Part shown: positions 17,207-25,942 of the stretch, in pieces | How positions within the stretch are numbered: the first letter of the stretch is position 1 | Layout of the letters: every line of letters begins with the position of its first letter | Assembly: GCF_000473045.1 (NCBI RefSeq) | Contig: NZ_AXAY01000009.1 | Coordinates: 1 to 64,000 of the forward strand | Length of the DNA: 64,000 nt | From: Bradyrhizobium sp. WSM3983 | GTDB taxonomy: Bacteria > Pseudomonadota > Alphaproteobacteria > Rhizobiales > Xanthobacteraceae | Direction: 5' to 3' | Position numbers and translations under genes: made by a program | Notes under the pieces: model-generated | The model's database searches: none | What the model saw: the letters and a program-made list of their open reading frames with translations, nothing else | What the model was told of the DNA's origin: nothing

Positions 17207-17281
17207 CAGCAATTTGGCCAAGCCGACGAAAGCCGGCTGCGCTATCGCCTCGAAAGAACTGAGCGCGGGGGAAGGGACAGC

Positions 17282-17830
17282 ATGCAGATTTCAAATGAGC
17301 TGGCCGAGCGGCTAGAAACTGTTGCCCGTCTCAACGGAGTGGATCAAGCCGAAATCATTGAGCAGGCGCTCGATGGGCTTCTCGCCCTGAAAGGCGGCCC
17401 TGGCAACGCAAACCCGCTTCGGGGGCGCCTGAATTCGATTGAGGACCAACTCAATCGGATTGAGCGCAATCTCAAGATCGTGAATGAAGTTGCGGCGCTG
17501 CACGTCCGATATCATCTCACCGTTACGCCGTCCTTGCCTCAATCAGAGCAGCGAGCAGCCTGTCAGCTCGGCTTCGAGCGGTTTGAAGTGCTTGCTGAAC
17601 GGGTGAGCAGGCGAGTTGAGCAGGATCAGCCGCTCTTACAGGAGACGATTAGTCGACTTGGCGCGACCAAGTTCGAGAGCTCTGAAGATGACGTTGAAAT
17701 CCGCGTTACTTCCGTTGTCGCAGAAGACGAGCGCGTCACCGTAAAAGCAGAGTCCGAGCTAGCCGCTGTCGCCCAGGAGGGCGACGGCAATGGTAACTTT
17801 CGCACCGGGTTACAAAACCCGTTCTGCTGA
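17282..17830 (+). CDS. Diverged paralogue of the CopG-like protein
   Basis: A 182-residue protein with an RHH-like N terminus (MQISNELAERLETVARLN, then AEIIEQALDGLLAL). Its helical middle, LNRIERNLKIVNEVAALHVRYHLTVTP and then FERFEVLAERVSRRV, lines up with MQRLERDVGLTAETLALFIRFWLTITP and RFEGFVEALGRRL of the gene at 16721. It therefore arose by duplication or came with the cargo. The last 55 residues have no counterpart. The ATG follows GGGGGAAGGGACAGC. Its 3' end overlaps the MFS gene by 41 bases in another frame. The DNA target is unknown. Confidence 0.7.
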   Translation: MQISNELAERLETVARLNGVDQAEIIEQALDGLLALKGGPGNANPLRGRLNSIEDQLNRIERNLKIVNEVAALHVRYHLTVTPSLPQSEQRAACQLGFERFEVLAERVSRRVEQDQPLLQETISRLGATKFESSEDDVEIRVTSVVAEDERVTVKAESELAAVAQEGDGNGNFRTGLQNPFC

Positions 17831-19247
17831 TCGATCCAAGGATACAGCAAGCTCTGGAGTTCACAGAGCGCCGGAGAGTTCCGCGCCAGCCAAAAATGGG
17901 CACGCTTCGACGCGGCAGCCGGCAGAAACGTGGCGCCTCATCGCGTACGTTTTCCTTCCGTTTGCCGCCGGATACTATCTTTCCTATCTGTTCCGAACGA
18001 TCAACGCTCTGATCTCTGACCGTCTCACCTTGGAAACCGGGATTGGTACCGCCGACCTCGGATTGCTTACGTCCGTCTATTTCCTGATCTTCGCGGCTGC
18101 CCAAATCCCCATAGGCATAATGTTGGACCGCTTTGGTCCACGTCGCGTCCAGAGTGCGCTGCTGCTGGTCGCTGCTGCCGGTGCAGGACTATTTGCGATG
18201 TCAACAGGATTGCTGTCGCTCTTGATTGCACGAACAATGATCGGGCTCGGTGTGGCGGCGGCGTTGACAGCTGGCTTGAAGTCGATCGTCCTCTGGTTCC
18301 CTACGGAACGAGTGGCCCTGCTTAACGGCTATATGATCATGCTGGGGTCGCTCGGTGCGGTGACCGCAACGGCGCCCGCCGAGTACCTACTCGCCTGGAT
18401 GGGGTGGCGAGAGCTCTTTGTAATCCTGGCGACCGCGACCGCTGCCACGGCCATGCTCATCTATGTTGTGGTTCCTGAGCGAGTTACCCTTCCATCAGCA
18501 GCATCAATGTCCGTCACCCTTAGCTCCGTTTTCGGCGATAAGCGGTTCTGGCGGATTGCCCCGTTATCGGCGACCTGCGTTGGGTCGGCTTGGTCTCTGC
18601 AGGGATTGTGGGCATCGCCGTGGCTGACGGACGTGGAGGGCTTTGATCGGGCAAGTCTCGTTGGACATATGTTCATAATGTCGGTCGTGCTGAGCGGCGG
18701 TGCCTGGTTGTTCGGTACGACGGTCCACTACTTCAGACGAAGAGGAGTCGGAGCGGAGACAATATTGGCGATGGTCGCAGTGCTGTTCATTGCAGCCGAG
18801 TTGGCCTTAATCCTGCGCGCGCCTCTCCCGTCCATCTTGCCGTGGTCCATTGTCGCAATTGTCGGCACGGCAACCGTGGTCAGCTTCGCGGTTATAGCTA
18901 ATTACTTTCCGCCGGAGCTTACGGGTCGTGCGAATGGCGCCTTGAACGTTCTGCACTTCGGTTGGGCGTTTTTGGCTCAATACGCGACGGGCCTGATTCT
19001 GGAGCAGTGGTCCTGCGGGGACGACCATAGGTCCATCCTGGCGTATCAAGTCGCGTTTGGTCTCAACGTAGCACTGCAGATCGCAGCATTGGCCTGGTTT
19101 GCGCTACCTTGGTTCCGCTACTTCACCCGGTGGATCCGTTCATGTCCCTTCATTATGGCAGTGAACACTTCCGATGTAATCGGACCTGATCATTTGTCCG
19201 AGCAAACGGTCGGACAAATGCTCGTGGATGACGATGCGGAGTGGTGA
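17790..19247 (+). CDS. MFS transporter
   Basis: A 485-residue protein with about 12 membrane helices starting near residue 50 (AYVFLPFAAGYYLSYLFRTI). The MFS loop 2-3 signature appears as IPIGIMLDRFGPRRVQ (about residue 110). A long cytoplasmic N-terminal extension (residues 1-48) and a polar C-terminal tail are present. The ATG at 17790 lies inside the preceding gene with GGAGGG upstream, so translation may be coupled. The substrate is unknown; a role in uptake for the cargo pathway fits the location. The N-terminal extension is not conserved-looking, so the true start may be further in. Confidence 0.85.
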   Translation: MVTFAPGYKTRSADRSKDTASSGVHRAPESSAPAKNGHASTRQPAETWRLIAYVFLPFAAGYYLSYLFRTINALISDRLTLETGIGTADLGLLTSVYFLIFAAAQIPIGIMLDRFGPRRVQSALLLVAAAGAGLFAMSTGLLSLLIARTMIGLGVAAALTAGLKSIVLWFPTERVALLNGYMIMLGSLGAVTATAPAEYLLAWMGWRELFVILATATAATAMLIYVVVPERVTLPSAASMSVTLSSVFGDKRFWRIAPLSATCVGSAWSLQGLWASPWLTDVEGFDRASLVGHMFIMSVVLSGGAWLFGTTVHYFRRRGVGAETILAMVAVLFIAAELALILRAPLPSILPWSIVAIVGTATVVSFAVIANYFPPELTGRANGALNVLHFGWAFLAQYATGLILEQWSCGDDHRSILAYQVAFGLNVALQIAALAWFALPWFRYFTRWIRSCPFIMAVNTSDVIGPDHLSEQTVGQMLVDDDAEW

Positions 19248-19588
19248 GTAGCGACTCGTCAACGTGCTCAAGAAATTATGTTCCCGTCCGCTTGGTCCGA
19301 AGGCGAAGGAATTGCCCCGCAGCAGCGAAATATCGCGAAGGGCCAAAGGCCGGAAGCCTTCAATGGCTCGGGCCCTGTTCCGCGGGAGCGCGCCAAGGCC
19401 ACGTGATCAAGGCGACCTGGCGGCGCTTTGCAAAGAATTCACGACTGTGAGCCGCTGCTCCCAAATTTATTCGCGGCCAGACGGGAATAGGACGCGCCCG
19501 CGCCACGTCACCTCCTCAACGCAACGCCCTACGGTGTTGCCGAAGTCGGCGCCGCGGTCGCCCTGTTTCCCATGAATGGAGAATCGAA
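19248..19588 (+). other. Gap after MFS gene without a supported gene
   Basis: Only short, unlike frames are present. Base composition changes here, and the following 1.2 kb consists of broken genes, so this is probably an old recombination scar. Confidence 0.4.
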
Positions 19589-19790
19589 ATGCCCGTTGAA
19601 AAATCACGACGCACTGCTCTCGTACTCGCAACCTTGGTCAGCGCCATCGCACTTGGCGCCCAGCCCCCCCGCCGCATACGCAAAACCTATTCTTGACGCC
19701 CACGAGAGTATCGCCCGGTCTGGTGCGCAAGCACATCGAGATGGTTATGCCTTCTTTCACGCGCCTCGAGTCAGATCATTTACACCAGCG
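19589..19790 (+). pseudogene. Remnant of an exported protein gene (signal peptide, C-tract frameshift)
   Basis: The ATG at 19589 starts a clear signal peptide, MPVEKSRRTALVLATLVSAI. A run of seven C (19664-19670) then breaks the frame; the plus-shifted frame continues PPAAYAKPILDAHESIARSG and dissolves after about 35 residues near the sigma-factor remnant. The family is not recognised. The rest of the gene is missing. Confidence 0.45.
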
Positions 19791-19792
19791 CC

Positions 19793-20796
19793 ATGTATCA
19801 GGATGTCCTGAACAAGCTCGCAAGACTTCCCGGAGACCAGCGTGCCGTACTGCTGCTTGTTGCGGTCGAGGACCTCTCTTATGCGGATGCCGCCAACGTG
19901 CTCGACATTCCCGTGGGCACGGTGATGTCGCGGCTTTCCCGGGCGCGCGAAAGACTGCAACAGGAGATCGAGGGGATTACGGACAATATATCGGACCAAC
20001 GTCGTATCACTATGGAGCGGGAAATGAGCCATCGGCCGATCACGGAAGATGATCTCCACGCCTATGTGGATCGTGTCCTCGAGCCGGAGCGCCAGGCAGA
20101 AGTCGTCGACTATCTGGGCGAGCATCCGGACGTCGCCAAACGCGTCGCCGCGTTCACTGGTCAGCGGGACCTGTTGCGCGCAGCACTCGCGCCGGTCGCC
20201 GAAGAACCGCTGCCGCCGGAGCTCAATCTGTCGCGAATCATCGAGAACCGCGCGCGACGGCCTTCGGTGATCCCTTGGGCGATGGCGGCAATGCTGTTGC
20301 TGAGCATCGGCGGTCTGGGCGGCTGGGCCGTACGCGGCGCGCTGCAGGCGTCTCCGGGCGGATTGGTTGCGCTCGCTCAGGAGGCGGCTGTTTCGTATAA
20401 CGTCTACGCACCGGACCACGTCCGACCCGTCGAGATTCGCGCATCCGACTCTGGCCAACTCGTACAGTGGGTCTCCGACCGGCTGCATCGGCCTGTCAAG
20501 GTGCCGGATCTGACCACCTCGGGCTACCGGCTGATGGGAGGGCGCCTTGTCGCCACCTCGCACGGGCCCGCTGCGATGTTCATGTATGATGATGACCGCG
20601 GCAGTCGGATGGTCGTGCTGACTCGACCGATGAGCAGTGCGGACCAGAATGCGCCAATGACGTCCCAATCGCAGGGCGATGTTGGAGGCCTTGCCTGGTA
20701 GACGACGGCGTCGGCTATAGTCTAGTCGGCCACGCCGCCTCGGAGTCCTTGCGACCAATCGCGAACGAGGTGCGCAAGCAGGTTCGCGCGCTCTAA
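19793..20796 (+). pseudogene. Truncated ECF sigma factor fused to a frameshifted anti-sigma factor
   Basis: Residues 1-60 (LNKLARLPGDQRAVLLLVAV, then VPVGTVMSRL-like IPVGTVMSRLSRAR) are sigma region 4 of an ECF factor; regions 1-2 are absent. After about residue 75 the same frame continues into an anti-sigma factor: ITEDDLHAYVDRVLEPERQ, a single membrane helix (about 160-180) and a periplasmic domain. The frame stops at 20699-20701 with GLAW, but deleting one frame step lets it run on as DDGVGYSLVGHAASESLRPI to a TAA at 20794-20796, the normal C terminus. So the locus has lost its 5' end, lost the stop between two genes and gained a frameshift. It is a remnant, not a working regulator. Confidence 0.75.
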
Positions 20797-21130
20797 GCTT
20801 CGACTGACCCTTCCGAATCAGATGGCATGGCGCGGCATGGACCGGCAGGACCGACGTGACACGCGTTGCCGCAAGCACCCGATGGAGGCCGGACTTGAGC
20901 CGAGGCGGGATTGTTAAGGCCGATGCAACGGTATGCCTGGCGACGGTAGAATTTCGATTGGCTACTCCTAGAGAGCCGGGCCAGTTGCGGCGCGTCCGGA
21001 CTTGGGTTTTTCGTTACTTTGGGGTTTTTCCTTACTTTCGTGGCATTTGGCGGGGGTTCGGAGCTGGCGCCGACAGCGCGATGCATTATAATATGGCTTA
21101 TGCATTTTTGCGGGGAGGCGCAGGCGCGAC
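20797..21130 (+). other. Intergenic region upstream of the GntR gene
   Basis: No gene seen. Its 3' part contains the promoter of the GntR regulator (see 21081-21105). Confidence 0.5.
21081..21105 (+). promoter_or_regulatory. GntR promoter with paired ATGCAT boxes
   Basis: A perfect -10 box TATAAT at 21087-21092 is flanked by ATGCAT at 21081-21086 and 21100-21105. The start codon is 38 bases downstream. A convincing -35 box is not visible, which fits an activated or repressed promoter. The ATGCAT pair could be the autoregulatory operator. Confidence 0.5.
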
Positions 21131-21862
21131 ATGGTCACGAAGGCCGGGCAACAAAGAGGTCGGACGGATGCGATGGACGTGTACGGTCTTGTGCGGGGAG
21201 AGATCCTCGCGTGCCGTATCCGTCCCGGAACGCGCCTAAAGATACAGGACCTATGTGCGCAGCACGACGTGAGCAATGGCGCAGTCCGGGAGGCGCTATC
21301 GCGGCTGGCGTCGGAGGGTCTCGTGTTGTTTGAGCCTCAAAAAGGCTACAGCGCGATGCCCGTCTCCAAACAGGAACTGCTGGATTTGACCGAGGCGCGG
21401 ATCCAAATCGAAAGCCTTTGCATCCAGCTCGCTCTCAAGAACCGCACGGTAGATTGGGAATCAGCGATCGTGGCGGCATTCTACCGCTTGAGCAAAATTC
21501 CGGAGCGGAGTCCTGGCGACAACTCGCAATTGAACGAGCAATGGTCGATAGCCCATTCCGCTTTCCACCATTCTCTCGTGGCCGCCTGTCCCGTCATGCA
21601 CCTGCTGCGCGTTCGAAGGCATTTGTTTGAGCAGTCCGAAAGATACCGGAGATTTTCGGTCCCGCTGCGACGGTCCGACCGCGACGTCGAGCAGGAACAC
21701 TTGGAGATCAAGGACGCAGTGCTCGCTGGCGATGTCGGCCTCTCGACCGGACTGATACGCGATCATCTGTCCCGGACGACCCAAATCTTGCTCGATTCCG
21801 GGCAATTGGACGAGGAGGAATCGAGTCGCGCATTCGTGTTGGAAAGCGCAGGGGCCACCTAA
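21131..21862 (+). CDS. GntR-family regulator, FCD subgroup
   Basis: A 243-residue regulator. The N-terminal winged helix (residues 15-80) shows YGLVRGEILACRIRPGTRLK, then VSNGAVREALSRLASEGLV. The C-terminal FCD domain is all-helical, with LTEARIQIESLCIQLALKN, the histidine-containing HSAFHHSLVAACP and HLEIKDAVLAGD that usually hold a metal and a small organic acid. GGGAGG lies 16 bases before the ATG; an in-frame ATG at 21173 is possible. It lies next to the minus-strand oxidoreductase and upstream of the catabolic operon at 24175, which it probably controls in response to a pathway acid. Confidence 0.9.
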   Translation: MVTKAGQQRGRTDAMDVYGLVRGEILACRIRPGTRLKIQDLCAQHDVSNGAVREALSRLASEGLVLFEPQKGYSAMPVSKQELLDLTEARIQIESLCIQLALKNRTVDWESAIVAAFYRLSKIPERSPGDNSQLNEQWSIAHSAFHHSLVAACPVMHLLRVRRHLFEQSERYRRFSVPLRRSDRDVEQEHLEIKDAVLAGDVGLSTGLIRDHLSRTTQILLDSGQLDEEESSRAFVLESAGAT

Positions 21863-21913
21863 GGGAGGGGTTGGTCCCGGCCGCCAGACGCCGAGATGGA
21901 ACGATGCAAAAAA

Positions 21914-21939
21914 GACCCGACCTCTGATGAGGTCGGGTC
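21914..21939 (-). terminator. Rho-independent terminator for the minus-strand oxidoreductase
   Basis: GACCCGACCTC (21914-21924), loop TGAT, GAGGTCGGGTC (21929-21939): a perfect 11-bp stem. The six A at 21908-21913 become a U-tract when read on the minus strand, so it ends transcription from the gene at 22041-23207. It may also act on gntR in the other direction. Confidence 0.85.
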
Positions 21940-22040
21940 AGAGGTGCGGCAGGTCGGGGAGGAATACTGCCGCGTGCGGCGTTGCTTGCGGGTCGGCTTG
22001 GATGTTCTTGGGCTGAGCGAGCGTCCTTACGCGACTTCGC

Positions 22041-23207
22041 TTAATTCCTCACTTTCTCCCACCGGCGCGAATTGTGGGACGCTAAGCAAGCATCAACGAG
22101 GGCGACGATGCGTTTTGCGTCGGCGAACGTCGGCCATTTCGGCTCCCCGTTAGCTACCGACCTGATGACCTCGCCGACCTCCAGCGATTTCACTTCGTTG
22201 AAGCCGATGCCGAAATTGGGAAGCGGCAAGAACCGCGCGTAGTCCGGCCACTCCGGGCCGACGTCGATCGCTCTGAAGCCTTGGCGGCCTCTTGCATCGG
22301 AGGAACTGAAGACGTTTAACCGAGCGATCTGGTCGTAGTCGTACGTGATCGAGCCTTTCGTTCCATAGATCTCGTAACGTTGGAGGAAGCGCCGCCCGCT
22401 TGCAATCCGGCTGAAGTCGACCGTGCCGACCGCGCCATTGGCGAACCGACAAATGACCATGCCGACGTCCGGGTTTGTGACCGCCCTTGTAGCATTCGTG
22501 GCATTTGCCTGGACCGGGTCTCCGTACCTTGCGCCGGCGAGGTGCGGTCGCTTCGAGTGGATAATCGGGCAATGCGCAATGACCTCGTCGACCGTTCCCA
22601 CGAGATAGTCCATGAAGCTGAATATGTGGGAGCCTGTGTCGCCGACCACGCCTGTGGGAGCACGGTTTGCATCGAGGCGCCAGATAAAAGGAGCGAGCGG
22701 ATCTGCCAGGCTGTCCACGTGCTGGGCGGCTTTGAATAATGTGACCTCGCCGATCTCCCCCGATGCCATGATGTCCTTTGCCAGGGCATGCACGGGATTG
22801 ACGGGGAAGTTGTGCCCAACCCGTGTGACTACACCCTTAACAGCGGCGAGCGAGACCAACTCCTCAGCCTCGTCGAGCGTGTTGGTAAAGGGCTTCTCGC
22901 AATAGACATGCTTGCCTGCTTCCAGCGAGGCCTTCGCCACCTCGTAGTGAAGGGCGTCCGGAAGGCAGATGTCCACCAGATCGACCTGAGGATCCTCGAT
23001 GGCCGCGCGCCAGTCGACGCCACGGCATTCTGCGCCGAATTGTTGTGCTACGTGCCGTGTACCTTGTTCTGAGTTGCCTACCAGCCAGCGAAGCGTGACT
23101 TCGACCGGGAGGTCGGGGAAGATCCGCGTTAGGTCCGCATAGACGCTGCAATGCGAACGTCCCATCCATCCGTAGGCACCGAGCACAGCAACCCCGATCC
23201 TCTTCAT
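22041..23207 (-). CDS. Gfo/Idh/MocA family oxidoreductase
   Basis: A 388-residue NAD(P)-dependent oxidoreductase. The Rossmann start is IGVAVLGAYGWMGRSH, followed by VDICLPDALHYEVAKASLEAGKH-type sequence and the family's EKP motif in VYCEKPFTN (about residue 100). The C-terminal domain has DTGSHIFSFMDYL, the usual substrate-site histidine. The start ATG at 23207 has GGAGAGGGAG directly upstream; the longer frame to 23255 is rejected. Family members oxidise sugars, inositols or related polyols. It is transcribed away from the operon at 24175 and has its own terminator, so it is probably part of the same GntR-linked pathway. Confidence 0.85.
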   Translation of the reverse strand: MKRIGVAVLGAYGWMGRSHCSVYADLTRIFPDLPVEVTLRWLVGNSEQGTRHVAQQFGAECRGVDWRAAIEDPQVDLVDICLPDALHYEVAKASLEAGKHVYCEKPFTNTLDEAEELVSLAAVKGVVTRVGHNFPVNPVHALAKDIMASGEIGEVTLFKAAQHVDSLADPLAPFIWRLDANRAPTGVVGDTGSHIFSFMDYLVGTVDEVIAHCPIIHSKRPHLAGARYGDPVQANATNATRAVTNPDVGMVICRFANGAVGTVDFSRIASGRRFLQRYEIYGTKGSITYDYDQIARLNVFSSSDARGRQGFRAIDVGPEWPDYARFLPLPNFGIGFNEVKSLEVGEVIRSVANGEPKWPTFADAKRIVALVDACLASHNSRRWEKVRN

Positions 23208-24174
23208 CTCCCTCTCCGTCGACCCGGATAGACATTGCGCCTTGGGCCAGAGCAAAAACGCCAGTGGTGGGGTCTGAGCCCTGATGCCTTCGTGCGCGGC
23301 GTAGTAGAGCGGAATCGAAGGAATGTGCCACGTCGATGCTCGGGTTCGTTGCCGGTCACGCCATCAACGGACATGTGGAACTGATCACAAACGCTTTCCG
23401 CGCTGCTGACGCTGGGCGCGATCATGATGACGACCTCGATATCGCCGCCGCGCGACCGCTTCGTAGTTGGTGTGAGTCTAGTGCTGAGCAATTCATCTCC
23501 ACGGACGTCGCCGGATCCACCCTTATCGTCTGATCGAGCATGACCACCCCAAATTGTGCACTATCTTCTTTTTGATCTGCTTACAATTGAAAAACGCACT
23601 ATTGACAACAAAATGCATTTCAGCGATTCTGCGTCCTGTCGGGGCTCGTTGCTGCGAGGCCGAATGGAGGCGACGACCAGTGCCAGGCCACGCGAAAACT
23701 GGAGGAAACCGTGATTTTCAGATCGGGCGATTTGGATGGCACGGTATCGACTGCCGCCGCGGACGCGGAGGGCGGAGTGCGAGCTGATGCTGCGGCCGCC
23801 AGGTTCGGGGGCGATCCAAGCGGGTCCGCGCTCACGACGGCCCGCGGCAGTAGCGCCGTGGGCCGTTCTCCTCGGCGTAGGCCAGATGTCGGCCGGGGAA
23901 GATCGACCGAGGAAACGGCGCGATGCTCTGGTTGTCGATCCCGTCAACTCCGATCAACCGATTCTTTTTCGGCTCGGGGTGACGAGACCGCTATGCGGCT
24001 AAAATCTTCGTCGGCTGACGGTCCGGCGCGGCGGAGGGGACGCACCTTTATGACGCGTCAGCTGCATAGCTGGTCACTTGCACAACCGCCGCCTCAAGAC
24101 GGGCGGAAAAAGCAATGTAGGACCCGGCCCATGCAAGCATGGAAGACATGAGAGAGCAACGGAGGAACCATTCT
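23208..24174 (+). other. Long non-coding or remnant region upstream of the catabolic operon
   Basis: Nearly 1 kb without a convincing gene. The 23540-23635 part is AT-rich and contains TTGACA at 23602-23607 with a poor -10 (GATTCT) 17 bases on, the likely divergent promoter region. A GTG at 23711 has GGAGGA at good spacing and opens a 146-codon frame, but the product is arginine- and serine-rich and unlike a folded protein. This may be a leader peptide, a relic or an untranslated leader of about 540 bases. Confidence 0.4.
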
Positions 24175-25209
24175 ATGCAGACAAAGCACGAGATGGAGGC
24201 GCTGCAGATTACAGCGCCCAACAAGATCTTGCACACCAAGCTCGCGGTGCCAGAGCCGAAGGACGGCGAAATTCTAATCAAGACAGCCTTCGTCGGCATC
24301 TGCGGAACCGACGTGCACCTGTGGCTAGGCAAGAGCTTCTACTATGACTATGGCTTTCTGAAATTTCCATTCGTCTTCGGTCATGAATACACCGGCACTG
24401 TAATCGCCTCGCGAGGCGTCAACGGCTTTCGCGAAGGCGACCGCGTCGTTGGGCACTGCATGGTGGAGTGCCATCTCTGCGACAATTGCCGGAAGGGAAG
24501 GCGGCATCTCTGTCGGAACCTGAAGGAAGTCGGGTTGCGCTACATTCCCGGAGCCGCCAGCGAATATCTTTGCGTTCCGGCCTACGCCGTTACGAGGGTC
24601 CCAGACAATCTTCCGCTCAAGGCAGCTACGCTGGTCGAACCGACCGTCACTGCCTATCACGCCGTTGAACGTGCGCAGGTCCGTACCGACGACAAGGTGG
24701 CCGTGATCGGTACCGGAACACTCGGTTTACTTGCTCTCATGATTGCGAAGCTGACGGCAGAGAGTGTCGACGTTATCGGCCTCGAACAAAGTGAGCTCGA
24801 ATACGCAAAGGTGCTTGGCGCCGATCGCGCTCTTCGGCCCGAAGAGGCCCCAGAGAACGGCTACTCGGTCGTGATCGAAGCCTCCGGCGCAGCACCTACC
24901 CTCGGTCTCGCCGCGCGCATCCTCGATCTTGGAGGGCGCTGTTCGCTCATCGGCGTCATAAACAGGCCAGCGGTGGAGTTCATTCCATCTCTCGTGACGC
25001 TAAAAGATCAAACGTTCCATGGGATTCTTCATGGCTTGGATTACTATCCCCAGACTGTGCAACTCTTCGCATCGGGCCGGTTGGATCCTACCAAGCTGAT
25101 CGCGGACGTGCGCCGGCCCACCGCCGCGCCGGGAATGTTCCAAGCAATGGTTTCGCCGAACCGCAGCAAGCCGAAGTACGTCATCGAATTCGCGGGAGAG
25201 AAGGTATGA
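24175..25209 (+). CDS. Zinc-dependent alcohol dehydrogenase (MDR family)
   Basis: A 344-residue medium-chain dehydrogenase. Catalytic zinc ligands appear in GICGTDVHLW and GHEYTG (about residues 42 and 67). The structural zinc loop CHLCDNCRKGRRHLC has all four cysteines (about 98-112). The NAD-binding segment is VAVIGTGTLGLLALM (about 170-185). Sorbitol, threonine and galactitol dehydrogenases look like this. GGAGGA at 24161-24166 selects the ATG at 24175. It is the first gene of an eight-gene plus-strand operon reaching 31610, and its TGA overlaps the next ATG. The substrate is likely a polyol or hydroxy acid; the exact one is unknown. Confidence 0.9.
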   Translation: MQTKHEMEALQITAPNKILHTKLAVPEPKDGEILIKTAFVGICGTDVHLWLGKSFYYDYGFLKFPFVFGHEYTGTVIASRGVNGFREGDRVVGHCMVECHLCDNCRKGRRHLCRNLKEVGLRYIPGAASEYLCVPAYAVTRVPDNLPLKAATLVEPTVTAYHAVERAQVRTDDKVAVIGTGTLGLLALMIAKLTAESVDVIGLEQSELEYAKVLGADRALRPEEAPENGYSVVIEASGAAPTLGLAARILDLGGRCSLIGVINRPAVEFIPSLVTLKDQTFHGILHGLDYYPQTVQLFASGRLDPTKLIADVRRPTAAPGMFQAMVSPNRSKPKYVIEFAGEKV

Positions 25210-25919
25210 GGCTTGCGGACAAAGTCGCGATTGTCACCGGCGCGGCTAGCGGGATCGGCAGAGCGGTCGCGGACCTCTTTGCCGAGCACGGAGCGACTGT
25301 TTACGCGACGGACCTCGATGAACGCGACGGGTCCGAACGCATAGTTTCGGTTCGGCAGGACGTCAGCGTGGAATCTGAGTGGTCCGCTCTCATCGCTCGG
25401 ATCGAGCGCGAGCAAGGTCGCCTCGATGTGCTGGTCAACAACGCGGGCATCGTCGGCAGTTACGATTCGATTACTGACGTCGCGATGGCCGACTACCACC
25501 GCATTATCGCGGTCAACCAGACCGGCTTCTTTCTGGGCATGAGGTGCGCGATCCCGCTAATGCAACGCGGAGGGAAGGGCTCGATCGTCAACGTTTCGAG
25601 CATCTGGGGCCTCATCGGGGCCGTCGGTGTGGCGGCCTATCAGGCGAGCAAGGGCGCGGTGACTACGCTTACCAAGAATGCCGCCCTAACCTATGCACCG
25701 GTGATCCGGGCGAACTCGCTTCATCCCGGCGCGATCCTGACCCGCATCATAGAAAAGCAAGACCATGCGCTGAACCAGCAACTCATCGCCGACACACCAC
25801 TCGGTCGCATGGCCGAACCTCGAGAAGTCGCTTACGCGGCCCTCTATTTGGCCAGTGACGAGTCCGCGTTCGTAACGGGAGCCGAACTCGTTATCGATGG
25901 CGGCTACACGATCCGATAA
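25206..25919 (+). CDS. Short-chain dehydrogenase/reductase (1 of 4)
   Basis: A 237-residue classical SDR: cofactor motif TGAASGIG (residues 11-18), NNAG (about 79-82), catalytic serine in VSSIWG and the YxxxK pair in YQASKGA, plus the closing ELVIDGGYTIR. An aspartate after beta-2 (TDLDERD) indicates preference for NAD over NADP. The ATG overlaps the TGA of the alcohol dehydrogenase (ATGA), so the two are translated together and probably act on successive hydroxyl groups of one compound. Confidence 0.9.
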   Translation: MRLADKVAIVTGAASGIGRAVADLFAEHGATVYATDLDERDGSERIVSVRQDVSVESEWSALIARIEREQGRLDVLVNNAGIVGSYDSITDVAMADYHRIIAVNQTGFFLGMRCAIPLMQRGGKGSIVNVSSIWGLIGAVGVAAYQASKGAVTTLTKNAALTYAPVIRANSLHPGAILTRIIEKQDHALNQQLIADTPLGRMAEPREVAYAALYLASDESAFVTGAELVIDGGYTIR

Positions 25920-25942
25920 TTGAACGAAATCGTAGGTGAAAA

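Noticed and set aside
19757..20878. Minus-strand frame of 373 codons
   Set aside because: Runs opposite the sigma/anti-sigma remnant; arginine- and histidine-rich with no domain.
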